DNA of 42,035 nt, taken from assembly GCF_002551815.1 (NCBI RefSeq), contig NZ_NVPR01000021.1:1-42035 (forward strand). The letters run 5' to 3'. Source of the stretch: Bacillus sp. AFS098217 (lineage in GTDB: Bacteria; Bacillota; Bacilli; Bacillales; Bacillaceae_G). Numbering within the stretch: the stretch's first letter is position 1; the number at the start of each line of letters is the position of its first letter. This document shows, piece after piece, positions 33,570 to 41,917 of the stretch. A program made the position numbers and the translations under genes. The notes under the pieces were generated by a model. It was given only the letters and a program-made list of their open reading frames with translations, was not told where the DNA came from and searched no databases.

Positions 33570-33866
33570 TTAATTTTCCTTTCCCTGAACAACTTCTAAA
33601 AAGTAATCTTCTAATGATTTTTCGTACTCTTTAAAATCGTGAACTATATGATTATTTTTTTCCAAAGTTATAAGTATTGAAAGAAATATGCTTTTATTAG
33701 TATTCAATCTAACAAACTGAACAGAATGATCAATTGTAATATCGGGATGTACTTGTACTATGTCATGAACTGCTTTAGATGGATTATCTAAGTAAATTAA
33801 GAATTCCTTATCTTCGTCATTAATTTTTTCATTTATTTGCTCTTTTTTTATAATTTTTCCTTTATT
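33570..33866 (-). pseudogene. C-terminal remnant of an ABC transporter ATPase
   Basis: The open minus frame reads NKGKIIKKEQINEKINDEDK, EFLIYLDNPSKAVHDIVQVH, then HSVQFVRLNTNKSIFLSILI and ends EKSLEDYFLEVVQGKEN, the tail of a BcrA/YxlF-type ATPase after its motor domain. Walker A, signature and Walker B are missing. The break falls at a 17-bp sequence (33867-33883) that recurs inverted at 27619-27635 beside the IS3 element. The stop overlaps the permease leader. Confidence 0.75.
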
Positions 33867-33883
33867 AATATTGACTCAAATCC

Positions 33884-34202
33884 AGATATTAAAAGTTATA
33901 GTGTGTATCTTTTCTTATATGCATATTTGTTAATAAACAAGAGAAGCATCCAAACAGGATGCTTTTTTCTTTGTTGTATAGAAATTACCTAATAAAAGTA
34001 GAATACATAAGAAAAATAATATATCGGGGAACGACGTGTGACATTGGATATTTCTAAATGATTTAAACAAAGGACATGCTCGTAAACAAATGAAATATGA
34101 TGACATGAGAAGTATTTAAAATATTACCTTGTTAGGCATGAGGATGTACCTCTAAAGAAATCTAGATAAATTTTAAGTGTTTTTTTATAAAAGAGAACCG
34201 AC
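33884..34202. other. noncoding stretch with a plus-strand terminator
   Basis: No ORF of note. Hairpin AAGCATCC-AAACA-GGATGCTT with T-run at 33945-33969 looks like the terminator of a gene now deleted. The rest is AT-rich; GGGGAACGACGTG at 34025 recalls the start of a Tn3-type end, but no partner was found. Confidence 0.4.
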
Positions 34203-34844
34203 TTATAGATTGTCTAAGGTACTTTCATATTCTTTTATTATTTTATAAAATGTATTTTTCTTTAGTTTTACTAATTCCATAAATTTAACCCCGCTTATTT
34301 CTCTATTTTTCCACTTTGGATGAGTTTCTTCTATTATAAGTAATTGCCTGGAATTTAATGTTGAAAGATTAAATTGAGGACGACCTAAATGTTTTCCTTG
34401 GGATTTAGCCAAAGCAATCCCTTCTGCTTGTCGCTGGCGAATTTTTTTACGCTCTTGATCTGCAACATAAGAAAGTAAAGATAAAAACTGATCCTCCATT
34501 AATCTTCCCATATCACCCATCTCACGAAATTTCCGGCTATCAAACAATGTTTCATTTTCTAAAACGATAATATCAGCTTGTAATTCTCTTGTTATGTATT
34601 TCCACTCTGAAATAACTTCATCATAATTCCGTCCCATACGATCCAAAGCATCTATATAGACAATATCACCTTGACTCAATATTTTTCTTAGTAATTGATA
34701 TTGCGGTCGATCAAAATTTCGACCACTCGCTTTATCAACAAAAATTCTCCGAGCTTCTACACCACGTTCCAACATTTTATGTAACTGGCGCTGTTCATTC
34801 TGATCTTTTGTACTTACACGTATGTATCCATAAATATTTGCCAT
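34203..34844 (-). CDS. serine resolvase 1
   Basis: 213 residues from MANIYGYIRVSTKDQNEQRQ (ATG at 34844, AAGGAG upstream). The catalytic Ser is in YIRVS. Further resolvase motifs are FVDKASGRNFDRPQYQLL, VYIDALDRMGRNYDE and the ERKKIRQRQAEGIALAKSQG helix, then GRPQFN and a C-terminal helix-turn-helix (ISGVKFMELVKLKKNTFYKI). Such enzymes resolve plasmid dimers or transposon cointegrates. It is divergent from a second resolvase. Confidence 0.9.
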   Translation of the reverse strand: MANIYGYIRVSTKDQNEQRQLHKMLERGVEARRIFVDKASGRNFDRPQYQLLRKILSQGDIVYIDALDRMGRNYDEVISEWKYITRELQADIIVLENETLFDSRKFREMGDMGRLMEDQFLSLLSYVADQERKKIRQRQAEGIALAKSQGKHLGRPQFNLSTLNSRQLLIIEETHPKWKNREISGVKFMELVKLKKNTFYKIIKEYESTLDNL

Positions 34845-34874
34845 ATGAAATAATCTCCTTATATTTGCTACCAC

Positions 34875-35094
34875 AATTATATCATTCTGTTTATAAAGAT
34901 TATATAAAATTATAAACGTTTATAATATATTTTGTGCGACCTTTACAAATTTGTTGTTCCAACGTTTATAGGTTTCTATATAGAAACCTATAAAAACCAC
35001 GTCTATAAATGTCAGTTTCCTATTTTACAGACATCTGTTTATCTTATATACCTTTATAGACATAATTGGTATAATTACCAATGAGGTGTAGCAT
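34875..35094. promoter_or_regulatory. resolvase intergenic region, candidate res sites
   Basis: 220 bp between the divergent resolvases. It contains a perfect 30-bp palindrome (34965-34994, centre CTATATAG), TATAAACGTTTATA at 34911-34924, and further CTATAAA boxes (about 35010 and 35050 region). Resolvases bind three paired sites next to their genes, so this region is probably both promoter and recombination site. Confidence 0.55.
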
Positions 35095-35715
35095 ATGAAA
35101 CATAAAAAATTTGGTTATGTACGAGTTTCAAGTAAAGATCAAAACGAAGAACGCCAAATTCAGAATATGAAGGATTTAGGGATAGAAGATCGAGATATCT
35201 TCATTGATAAAGAATCTGGGAAAAATATGGAGCGTGAAAATTACCAAATGCTAAAGCGTCTTGTTCGTACAGGAGATATCATTGTATTTGACTCCTTAAC
35301 AAGACTTGGAAGAAATATGAATGATACATTAGAAGAGTTTAGATATTACGAAAAACATAAAGTAAATTTACAATTTATAAAGGAACCATACATTAACGTC
35401 AATTACACTGGAGAAAGTACAAATGATGTTATTCAGAGCGCAATTCAAAAAGCAACTCTTACAATATTATCTGCCTTTGCAGAAAAAGAGCGAATTGATA
35501 TTAAACAACGTCAAGCTGAAGGAATTGCTCTTGCCAGAAAACAAGGAAAACACTTAGGACGTCCTCCTGTCGAAATAACAGAAGAATTTATTGAAGCCTA
35601 TAAGGAATGGAAATCTGGTTCGATTACAGCAGTAGGAGCCATGAAAAAGTATGGTATTAAACGTTCTTCTTTTTATAAGCTTGCTAAACTATATGAGGAA
35701 AAAATAAAAGAATAG
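35095..35715 (+). CDS. serine resolvase 2
   Basis: 206 residues: FGYVRVSSKDQNEERQ (catalytic Ser), FIDKESGKNMERENYQML, IVFDSLTRLGRNMND, the E-helix AEKERIDIKQRQAEGIALAR and a C-terminal HTH (ITAVGAMKKYGIKRSSFYKL). GAGGTG lies upstream of the ATG. It is clearly related to, but not a close copy of, the divergent resolvase 1. Possible tasks are dimer resolution for this plasmid or resolution for a lost Tn3-type transposon. Confidence 0.9.
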   Translation: MKHKKFGYVRVSSKDQNEERQIQNMKDLGIEDRDIFIDKESGKNMERENYQMLKRLVRTGDIIVFDSLTRLGRNMNDTLEEFRYYEKHKVNLQFIKEPYINVNYTGESTNDVIQSAIQKATLTILSAFAEKERIDIKQRQAEGIALARKQGKHLGRPPVEITEEFIEAYKEWKSGSITAVGAMKKYGIKRSSFYKLAKLYEEKIKE

Positions 35716-35732
35716 TTTGTCTTATTAGGGTG

Positions 35733-35818
35733 TTTTCCTTTAAAATATCTCATGCCTAAATCTCCTAGATCCCGTTTTCTAGAGTGTAGCTTCATGTAGA
35801 AAACTTTGCAACAGAACC
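35733..35818 (-). mobile_element. 5'-end remnant of an IS6-family element
   Basis: Matches the right-end region of the IS6 copy at 1243-2052 (its bases about 1965-2052): transposase start region, TCTAGAGTGTAGCTTCATG, and the end AACTTTGCAACAGAACC. The rest is deleted. It touches the 3' end of resolvase 2. Confidence 0.8.
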
Positions 35819-36004
35819 TATTGCCTTTTATAAAACATAGACTAGTATACAAAAATGTCTATTTTATGAAAAAATTAAGAATTATTTATAATTTAAGGTT
35901 TTTTTAAGAGTTTTATTAAGTTTATTTAAATAATATAAAATATAATTATATTATACATATTTTATATTTACTGTAAACACAGATTGGTATTTCGCGGGAG
36001 CGTC
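35819..36004. other. AT-rich gap between IS remnants
   Basis: No gene seen; very AT-rich between about 35860 and 35970. Confidence 0.5.
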
Positions 36005-36087
36005 AATATTTTTGTGTAAATAACTTTTCAACTTTTTCAGATAGAATGCCACTTTTGGTATGAACATAACTTTTTTCCATTGTTTGG

Positions 36088-36127
36088 TTTTGTTTATTGT
36101 CAGGGCTAGCCCTGACAATAAACAAAA
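36088..36127. repeat. perfect 40-bp palindrome
   Basis: Perfect symmetry from 36088 to 36127 about GGGCTAGCCC, between the IS256 transposase stop and the element end. No T-run follows. It may block read-through or be a protein-binding site. Confidence 0.7.
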
Positions 36128-36145
36128 TTTCATACTGGTGTGTGC

Positions 36146-37333
36146 TTAGGATTCAAGTTCTTCAAACATTGCTACTAATGCTGCACGTGCCTTATTAAAG
36201 CCGATGTGACAACGTGTAGCGTAGCGTTGATTATAGTCCTCAAATTGTGAGACCAAGAAGCGTTCCATAGCTTCTTCATTAGGGAACTGTTCTTTACGCT
36301 TTGTATATTTCTTGATTTGTTTATTAAAAGACTCGATTAAATTCGTTGAATAAATGCTTCGCCAAATATCCTTTGGGAAACTGTAAAACGTCAATAGGTG
36401 TTGATTTTCTTTCAGTGATTTCACTACCTTCGGATAACTCTTTTGCCATTTTGAACAGAAAGCATCAAGCGCTTCTTGTCCAGATTCTAGACAATCGGCT
36501 TTATAAACGTTTTTGAAATCATCGCACACTTCTTGACGATCTTCTACGCGAACTTTGTGCGATAAATTGCGTGCTACATGGACTAAACAAGTTTGATATT
36601 TCGCTTTTGGAAAAACACTTAAGATAGCGTCTGCCATGCTTTTTAAACCATCTGAGATAAACAGAAGGACATCTTCTACACCGCGTTCCTTTAGTTCTTC
36701 TAGGAGCTCTTGCCAATTATACGTTGACTCGGTTGGTGCAATCGTATACGCGAGTACCTCTTTGGAGCCATCTTCACAAATGCCAACAGCGATGTATACA
36801 GCTTCTTTTGACACGGTTTCACGACGTACGGCAATATATGTCGCATCTAAATATACGCACACATAACGCGTGTGTAAGGGGCGTTGGTTGAAAGCTTCTA
36901 CTTGTTCAGATACAGCTTTGGTCATATTTGAAATGGTTTGAGGTGTGTAATGATGGCCATACATTTTCTCAATTAAATGTGCGATTTCCGTTATCGTAAT
37001 TCCTTTTTGAAACAAATGTATAACTGTCGCTTCTAACGTATCATTTGAGCGTTGATATGGTGCTACGGTCTGTTGTTTAAATTCACCGTTACGATCACGC
37101 GGGATTTGTAGATTTAAATCACCGTACTCTGTATGTAACGTACGTGAATAAGAACCATTACGTGAATTACCTGAATTGAAACCAATACGATCATATTTTT
37201 CATAATCTAAAAACACTGTTAATTCCGTTGCCAGTAACGTATTCACTGCTTTTTCTAAGTACTCACGAAATACCTCTGTAATATCTTGTTTTTGGACTAG
37301 TGCTTCGATGATTTTTGATGTAAACTGATTCAT
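36146..37333 (-). CDS. IS256-family transposase
   Basis: 395 residues, full length. The DDE residues are visible: Asp163 (VYLDATYIAVR), Asp228 (LLFISDGLKSM) and Glu334 (YSTNLIESFNKQIKKYTK). The family block AKYQTCLVHVARNLSHKV lies between them. AGAGGT precedes the ATG but is buried in a hairpin (37334-37396), a common device to prevent expression from outside transcripts. No inactivating change is visible, so the element may be active. Confidence 0.93.
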   Translation of the reverse strand: MNQFTSKIIEALVQKQDITEVFREYLEKAVNTLLATELTVFLDYEKYDRIGFNSGNSRNGSYSRTLHTEYGDLNLQIPRDRNGEFKQQTVAPYQRSNDTLEATVIHLFQKGITITEIAHLIEKMYGHHYTPQTISNMTKAVSEQVEAFNQRPLHTRYVCVYLDATYIAVRRETVSKEAVYIAVGICEDGSKEVLAYTIAPTESTYNWQELLEELKERGVEDVLLFISDGLKSMADAILSVFPKAKYQTCLVHVARNLSHKVRVEDRQEVCDDFKNVYKADCLESGQEALDAFCSKWQKSYPKVVKSLKENQHLLTFYSFPKDIWRSIYSTNLIESFNKQIKKYTKRKEQFPNEEAMERFLVSQFEDYNQRYATRCHIGFNKARAALVAMFEELES

Positions 37334-37402
37334 AGGAAGACCTCTTTTCTATGGATTGTTGTGTGGTAACTCCATTCTACTAGAAAAGGTCTTCCTTTTT
37401 TG
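37334..37402 (+). terminator. hairpin over the IS256 transposase ribosome site
   Basis: Arms 37334-37351 and 37381-37396 (two-base bulge), then T6 on the plus strand. It terminates plus-strand transcripts and, on the minus strand, hides the transposase ribosome binding site. Confidence 0.65.
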
Positions 37403-37498
37403 TATTTCTTCATTTAAACAAAATATTTTATACTCTCTATTTCGCTTCTTAAAACGATCAAATTATTTGTAAATCAATATATATAGGAGGAGTTAATA

Positions 37499-39685
37499 TT
37501 GAAAAGTGTTCCTTATATACCACAAATGCAGGAGAGTGAATGTGGGCTAGCATGTATTGCAATGATTCTTAATTATTATAATCACCGTATTTCTTTGTCT
37601 GATATGAGAAATGATTTTAAAGTTTCAAGGGATGGTTTATCATTCAAAAATTTAATTGAAATAGGTTCCTATTACCGTTTAGATACTAAAGCATATCAAT
37701 GTCCGATTTCTCAACTTTATAAAATAAAAAAACCATGTCTAATTCATATTGATAATAATCATTATGTAGTTTTAGAAAAGGTAACTAAAAATAAAGCATA
37801 CATAGTAGATCCTAATATAGGAAAATGTAAAATCAATTTAGATGACTTTAAGCATAGGTATACTGGTTATTTACTAACATTTATACCAAATCAAGATTTT
37901 AAAGAAATGAAAAGAAAATCCAATAGATACTTTTTCATTGAAATCATTCTTAAAAATAGAGGGATTATGTTATTTATATGTTTAGCCTCTTTCTGCTTAC
38001 AAGTGTTTGGTCTTATTATTCCGTTTACAATTGGATGGATAACTGACAATGTTATAGTTCCTAATAATTCCGATATGATAAACAAAGCTTTATATGTAAT
38101 TGTTATTTTATTTATATCTTATGAATTATTTTCTGTATTAAGATCTTATCTTATTGCAAAAATGCAAACATTATTTGATAAACACTTAATGAAAAAGTTT
38201 ATTAGTCACCTTTTAAGACTCCCATATAATTTTTTTGAAGAAAGGAATGTTGGGGACCTAGTTTTTAGTTCTAATTCGCATATCATTATACGACAAATTC
38301 TCTCTAATCGTTCTATAACCATTTTTATAGATATATTACTTCTATTTATTTTTGCAATTCTTATGGTACAACAATCACTGATTATGGGTCTGCTTGTAAT
38401 CTCGTTAGGAGTTATCGTATTTTTATCCGTATTAATCGGTAAATCGATAACAAAAAAACTTACAACTGAAGATGTAAATGCACAGGCGAAAACTCAGAGT
38501 TTTCTAGCAGAATTTTTAAATGGGATGACAGATGTTAAAACATTAGCAGTTGAAAAAGAAGTTTATGATGGATGGTGGGAAAGATTTCGTAATCAAATAC
38601 TAATAACGCAAAAAAGAACTTTTTGGACATCAAGTTTAAATTCTTTTGCTGGAGGTATTCTAGTTATAGCACCAGCTCTGATTATGGCGATGGGTGCTTC
38701 ATATGTTATAAATGAGCAAATGAGTTTAGGGACCTTATTAGCATTTAACAGCCTAGCTGTTTCATTTTTAGTTCCAATTTCCTCATTAGGACAGACATAT
38801 AATGAGTGGTTACTTGTAAATTCTTATATGCAAAAGATAAATGACATCATGCTAACGAAAACAGAAGAAGAACAACAAGTACATAAAGTAAGCGCTGTCA
38901 AAAATTCACTAAAAATAGCCTCGCATAAATTGAAAGGGCAAATGGAATTACAAAATGTATTTTTCAGCTACGACGATTTTAGTGAACCAATACTTAAGAA
39001 TATTAACATAAAAATTTCTCCTGGCGAAAAGATTGGAATTGTGGGTTCTTCAGGATCCGGAAAAAGTACATTAGCCAAGCTATTATTAGGCCTTTATACT
39101 CCTTCAGGAGGACAAGTTCTTTTTGATGATATACCTTTACAAAGAATCAATTTACCTAATTTAAGAAAACAGATTGGTACTGTATTACAGGAAACAACCT
39201 TATTTAATAAATCTTTATTAGAAAATATCCGAATGGAAAATAAAAATATTCCACCCGAACAAGTGAAAGAAGCGGCCCAAAAAGCGTTTATACATGAAGA
39301 TATTGTTAATTTTCAAATGGGATATAGCACAATCCTAACTGAGGGAGGTGAGAATCTTTCTGGTGGACAGCGACAAAGAATATTAATTGCAAGAGCAATA
39401 ATAAATCATCCATCTATTCTCATTTTTGATGAAGCTACCAGTGCGTTAGATTATAAATCAGAATCCATTATATCTGAAAACTTACAATTATTGAATGCTA
39501 CACAGATTATCATTGCTCATAGACTAAGTACCATAGAAAAAGCAGATTGTATTTATGTGATGGATAAAGGAGAAATAGTTGAACAAGGTACACATCAGGA
39601 ATTATTAAAGAAGAAAGGTCATTACTCAAACCTTTATCAAGTACAAAAACAAAATGATATAGAAAAAGAAGAGATGAAAATTTAA
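37499..39685 (+). CDS. bacteriocin-type ABC exporter with C39 leader peptidase
   Basis: 728 residues; TTG start with AGGAGGAG 7 nt upstream. The N-terminal C39 peptidase has Gln9, catalytic Cys15 (QESECGLAC), His88 (NNHYVV) and Asp104 (YIVDPN), so it should be active on double-glycine leaders. Membrane helices fill about residues 150-440. The ATPase domain has GSSGSGKST near 517, LSGGQRQR near 620 and ILIFDEATSALD near 640. Proteins like this cut and export bacteriocins or pheromones as dimers. A regulator gene follows after 16 bp. No double-glycine precursor is visible in the window. Confidence 0.92.
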   Translation: MKSVPYIPQMQESECGLACIAMILNYYNHRISLSDMRNDFKVSRDGLSFKNLIEIGSYYRLDTKAYQCPISQLYKIKKPCLIHIDNNHYVVLEKVTKNKAYIVDPNIGKCKINLDDFKHRYTGYLLTFIPNQDFKEMKRKSNRYFFIEIILKNRGIMLFICLASFCLQVFGLIIPFTIGWITDNVIVPNNSDMINKALYVIVILFISYELFSVLRSYLIAKMQTLFDKHLMKKFISHLLRLPYNFFEERNVGDLVFSSNSHIIIRQILSNRSITIFIDILLLFIFAILMVQQSLIMGLLVISLGVIVFLSVLIGKSITKKLTTEDVNAQAKTQSFLAEFLNGMTDVKTLAVEKEVYDGWWERFRNQILITQKRTFWTSSLNSFAGGILVIAPALIMAMGASYVINEQMSLGTLLAFNSLAVSFLVPISSLGQTYNEWLLVNSYMQKINDIMLTKTEEEQQVHKVSAVKNSLKIASHKLKGQMELQNVFFSYDDFSEPILKNINIKISPGEKIGIVGSSGSGKSTLAKLLLGLYTPSGGQVLFDDIPLQRINLPNLRKQIGTVLQETTLFNKSLLENIRMENKNIPPEQVKEAAQKAFIHEDIVNFQMGYSTILTEGGENLSGGQRQRILIARAIINHPSILIFDEATSALDYKSESIISENLQLLNATQIIIAHRLSTIEKADCIYVMDKGEIVEQGTHQELLKKKGHYSNLYQVQKQNDIEKEEMKI

Positions 39686-39701
39686 AGGGGGATGCAATGT
39701 A

Positions 39702-40208
39702 ATGGTCATTACTTTATTTAATGAGGATGAAACAATATTAAAAAAAATAGGAAATTTACTAGTAAAGCACAATTTTAATTTTGTCTATGTTAAGCATGAC
39801 CATGAAGAATCCAATTTATCATTGGAAAAAAATAAAGTTAATTTGTTTAGATTTGAATCACTGGAAAAAGTCGCAAAAACTTTTCCTTTGCATTACAAGC
39901 TTAATAAAAATATCACTTTGAATCTAAAAAGGCGATGTGTTTATAATGAAAAGGAAAAGGTTGAAATCCCCTTATCTACTATTGAGTTTAAAATTATATG
40001 TACTTTGTTAGATAACTTAAATTCTGTAGTAACAACGGATTTATTGTTAGATCGGGTATGGGGGATAGATGATCCCATTGGTACTGATAATTTGTATGTT
40101 TATATAAATCGTTTGAGGAAGAAAGTTGAGCTAGATCCTAAATGCCCAGCTGTTTTAATAACACATAGAAAATATGGATACGAATTAAAAAAATATATAG
40201 AAAGTTAA
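39702..40208 (+). CDS. OmpR/PhoB-type winged-helix regulator lacking a receiver domain
   Basis: 168 residues. The C-terminal 95 residues are a transcriptional regulator winged helix: LSTIEFKIICTLLDNLNSVV, TTDLLLDRVWGIDDP, GTDNLYVYINRLRKKVELDP, LITHRKYGYELKKY. The first 70 residues are too short for a receiver and have no phospho-acceptor pattern, so it is not a classical response regulator. Being co-transcribed with the exporter and opposite the protection transporter, it may regulate one or both. GGGGG-type site upstream of the ATG. Confidence 0.8.
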   Translation: MVITLFNEDETILKKIGNLLVKHNFNFVYVKHDHEESNLSLEKNKVNLFRFESLEKVAKTFPLHYKLNKNITLNLKRRCVYNEKEKVEIPLSTIEFKIICTLLDNLNSVVTTDLLLDRVWGIDDPIGTDNLYVYINRLRKKVELDPKCPAVLITHRKYGYELKKYIES

Positions 40209-40254
40209 TAATTTGAAGAAGGAAGATGCAGCTATCTTCCTTCTTTAAATTATT
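40207..40254. terminator. bidirectional terminator between convergent operons
   Basis: 21-bp arms (40207-40227 / 40234-40254, one mismatch) around a 6-nt loop; it overlaps the stop codons of both converging genes. Confidence 0.85.
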
Positions 40255-41002
40255 GAACATCACTGTTATTATAATATTTAATATTTAAAATTAAAGAAAC
40301 AAAAAATAAAAATGTTAAGGAGCTGATTGATAAATCATAACGAACAGAGGCGTAATTATAATAATTGGTCATTCCAAATGTAACACGCGAAGGCGTAGAC
40401 CATGGGAAAAGCATTGCAATATCGTATTCCATAATTAAACCAGCTATCACAGTTAAAATAATAGATATAAACATCGGGAAAATTATATTTTTTTTCCATA
40501 TTGATAATAAAGCGTAAAATGGAACTAATGCGAACTGCATTAATATCATACAAGAATATACGATGAGATATTTAATAATTATATTATAATCAATCGGAAT
40601 ACTTAATACACCTACGGCTACAATTAAACTTATAAAAAAAGAGGATAAAATAACTGCCGTTATAAGAATAAAAATAACTGTCATTTTTCCAAATAGAAAA
40701 TGTAATCTAGAATATGAGTAAGTAAATAAATTATTAATGGTTCTTTGCTGATACTCAATTGAAAAAACATAACTTGTTATTAATGTAAATAACGGAACAC
40801 CAATGATAAGGTTTAAAAAAGCTAAGTCCCCTTGAATGAACATTACTAGAAGATTAAATTCATCTCCTTCATTTGTACTTTTCATATGATACAAGGGTAC
40901 AAGACTTAATATTATAGGAACAATTGTAGCTATTGGAAGGATCCAAAGAATAATTGAACGTTTCAACTTCAATAATTCAGTATACACTACATTAAAATAC
41001 AT
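40250..41002 (-). CDS. ABC transporter permease of bacitracin/lantibiotic protection type
   Basis: 250 residues, six transmembrane helices: first ILWILPIATIVPIILSLVPL, last SSLTFLFFVSLILNIKYY. The motif FSIEYQQRTINNLFTYSYSR between helices two and three is typical of BcrB/LanE/LanG-like ABC-2 permeases. ATG at 41002 directly abuts the stop of the ATPase gene (TAG-ATG), and the ribosome site lies within that gene. It would pump a membrane-active peptide away from the producer; substrate unknown. Confidence 0.85.
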   Translation of the reverse strand: MYFNVVYTELLKLKRSIILWILPIATIVPIILSLVPLYHMKSTNEGDEFNLLVMFIQGDLAFLNLIIGVPLFTLITSYVFSIEYQQRTINNLFTYSYSRLHFLFGKMTVIFILITAVILSSFFISLIVAVGVLSIPIDYNIIIKYLIVYSCMILMQFALVPFYALLSIWKKNIIFPMFISIILTVIAGLIMEYDIAMLFPWSTPSRVTFGMTNYYNYASVRYDLSISSLTFLFFVSLILNIKYYNNSDVQ

Positions 41003-41917
41003 CTACTCTCCCTCCGTAAGTCTAATAAAAAAATCCTCTAAGGTATCTTTAGAGATATTTAACTTCTTTACATCTATGTTATTCTGTATAAACATCTTAT
41101 TTATAGTGATACTATCATGTGAATTTTCATATATCCTGATAATCCCTGGTTCCACAACTTGATAATTACGGATATTTAGCTCTTTTTCAAGTAAATGAAT
41201 AGCCATTTTATCATTAATCACTTGAAATTCAATATAATGTTTATTCATGTCTCTTATAGTCTTCGAATCAAGCTCCTTAAGTAACTTACCTTTATGAATA
41301 ATTCCAATTTTTTCAGCTAATTGCTCAATCTCACTTAAAATATGGCTGGATATTAATACTGTAATTCCCCGTTCTTTTGCTAAATGTAAAATCATCTTTC
41401 TTACTTCCTTTATACCGCTAGGATCAAGTCCATTTGTAGGTTCATCTAAAAGTAATAGCTCAGGTTCATGTAAAAGAGCTCTAGCCAGTCCTAACCTTTG
41501 TTTCATTCCTAAAGAGTAGGTTTTTACTTTTCTTTTTTTTGCTTCAAGTAAATCAACTTGGGCCAAAGCGGTATCTACAGAACTTTTATCGGGAAATCCC
41601 ATCAAGCGTCTATGAATTTCTAGATTTTCCTCTCCTGTTAAATTCGGATAAAATCCAGGGGTTTCAATCATAGCTCCTATTCTCTCAAAAGGACGACTAT
41701 GCCCATTCGCTTTAATTCTCTCCCCAAATAATTCTATTTCTCCTTTAGATGGCTTAATTAGGCCTACAATCATTCTCATAGCCGTGGTTTTTCCTGCACC
41801 ATTTTGACCTAAAAACCCGTATATTTCGCCCTTCTTGATATTCATACTTACATTATCAACTGCTATGACATCTTTATATTTTTTTGTTAAACCATATGTC
41901 CTTAACACGTAACTCAA
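41003..41917 (-). CDS. ABC transporter ATPase of BcrA type
   Basis: 304 residues. Walker A is GQNGAGKTT (38-46), signature YSLGMKQRLGLARAL, Walker B LLLLDEPTNGLDPSG, switch His in ISSHILSE. The C-terminal extension of about 85 residues (HYIEFQVINDKMAIHLLEKE and onwards, ending EDFFIRLTEGE) is typical of BcrA/LanF ATPases for bacitracin and lantibiotic protection. The start is TTG at 41917 with AGGTGAG 4 nt upstream; no ATG fits. Partner permease at 40250. The operon converges on the C39 exporter, suggesting a bacteriocin export and immunity locus. Confidence 0.9.
   Translation of the reverse strand: MSYVLRTYGLTKKYKDVIAVDNVSMNIKKGEIYGFLGQNGAGKTTAMRMIVGLIKPSKGEIELFGERIKANGHSRPFERIGAMIETPGFYPNLTGEENLEIHRRLMGFPDKSSVDTALAQVDLLEAKKRKVKTYSLGMKQRLGLARALLHEPELLLLDEPTNGLDPSGIKEVRKMILHLAKERGITVLISSHILSEIEQLAEKIGIIHKGKLLKELDSKTIRDMNKHYIEFQVINDKMAIHLLEKELNIRNYQVVEPGIIRIYENSHDSITINKMFIQNNIDVKKLNISKDTLEDFFIRLTEGE

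Larger units (their letters stand above)
36005..37427 (-). mobile_element. IS256-family insertion sequence
   Basis: About 1.42 kb around an intact IS256-type transposase. The ends are read from partly matching inverted sequences: AATATTTTTGTGTAAAT from 36005 and, on the other side, ATTTAAACAAAATATT up to about 37427. Exact borders are uncertain. Inside are a 40-bp palindrome after the transposase stop and a hairpin over its ribosome site. Confidence 0.6.

Noticed and set aside
34025-34045. GGGGAACGACGTG as a Tn3-type end near the resolvases
   Set aside because: No 38-bp match to an inverted partner within the window.
35951-36133. Minus-strand 60-codon ORF as bacteriocin precursor
   Set aside because: No double-glycine leader or ribosome site; it includes the palindrome and the probable IS256 end.
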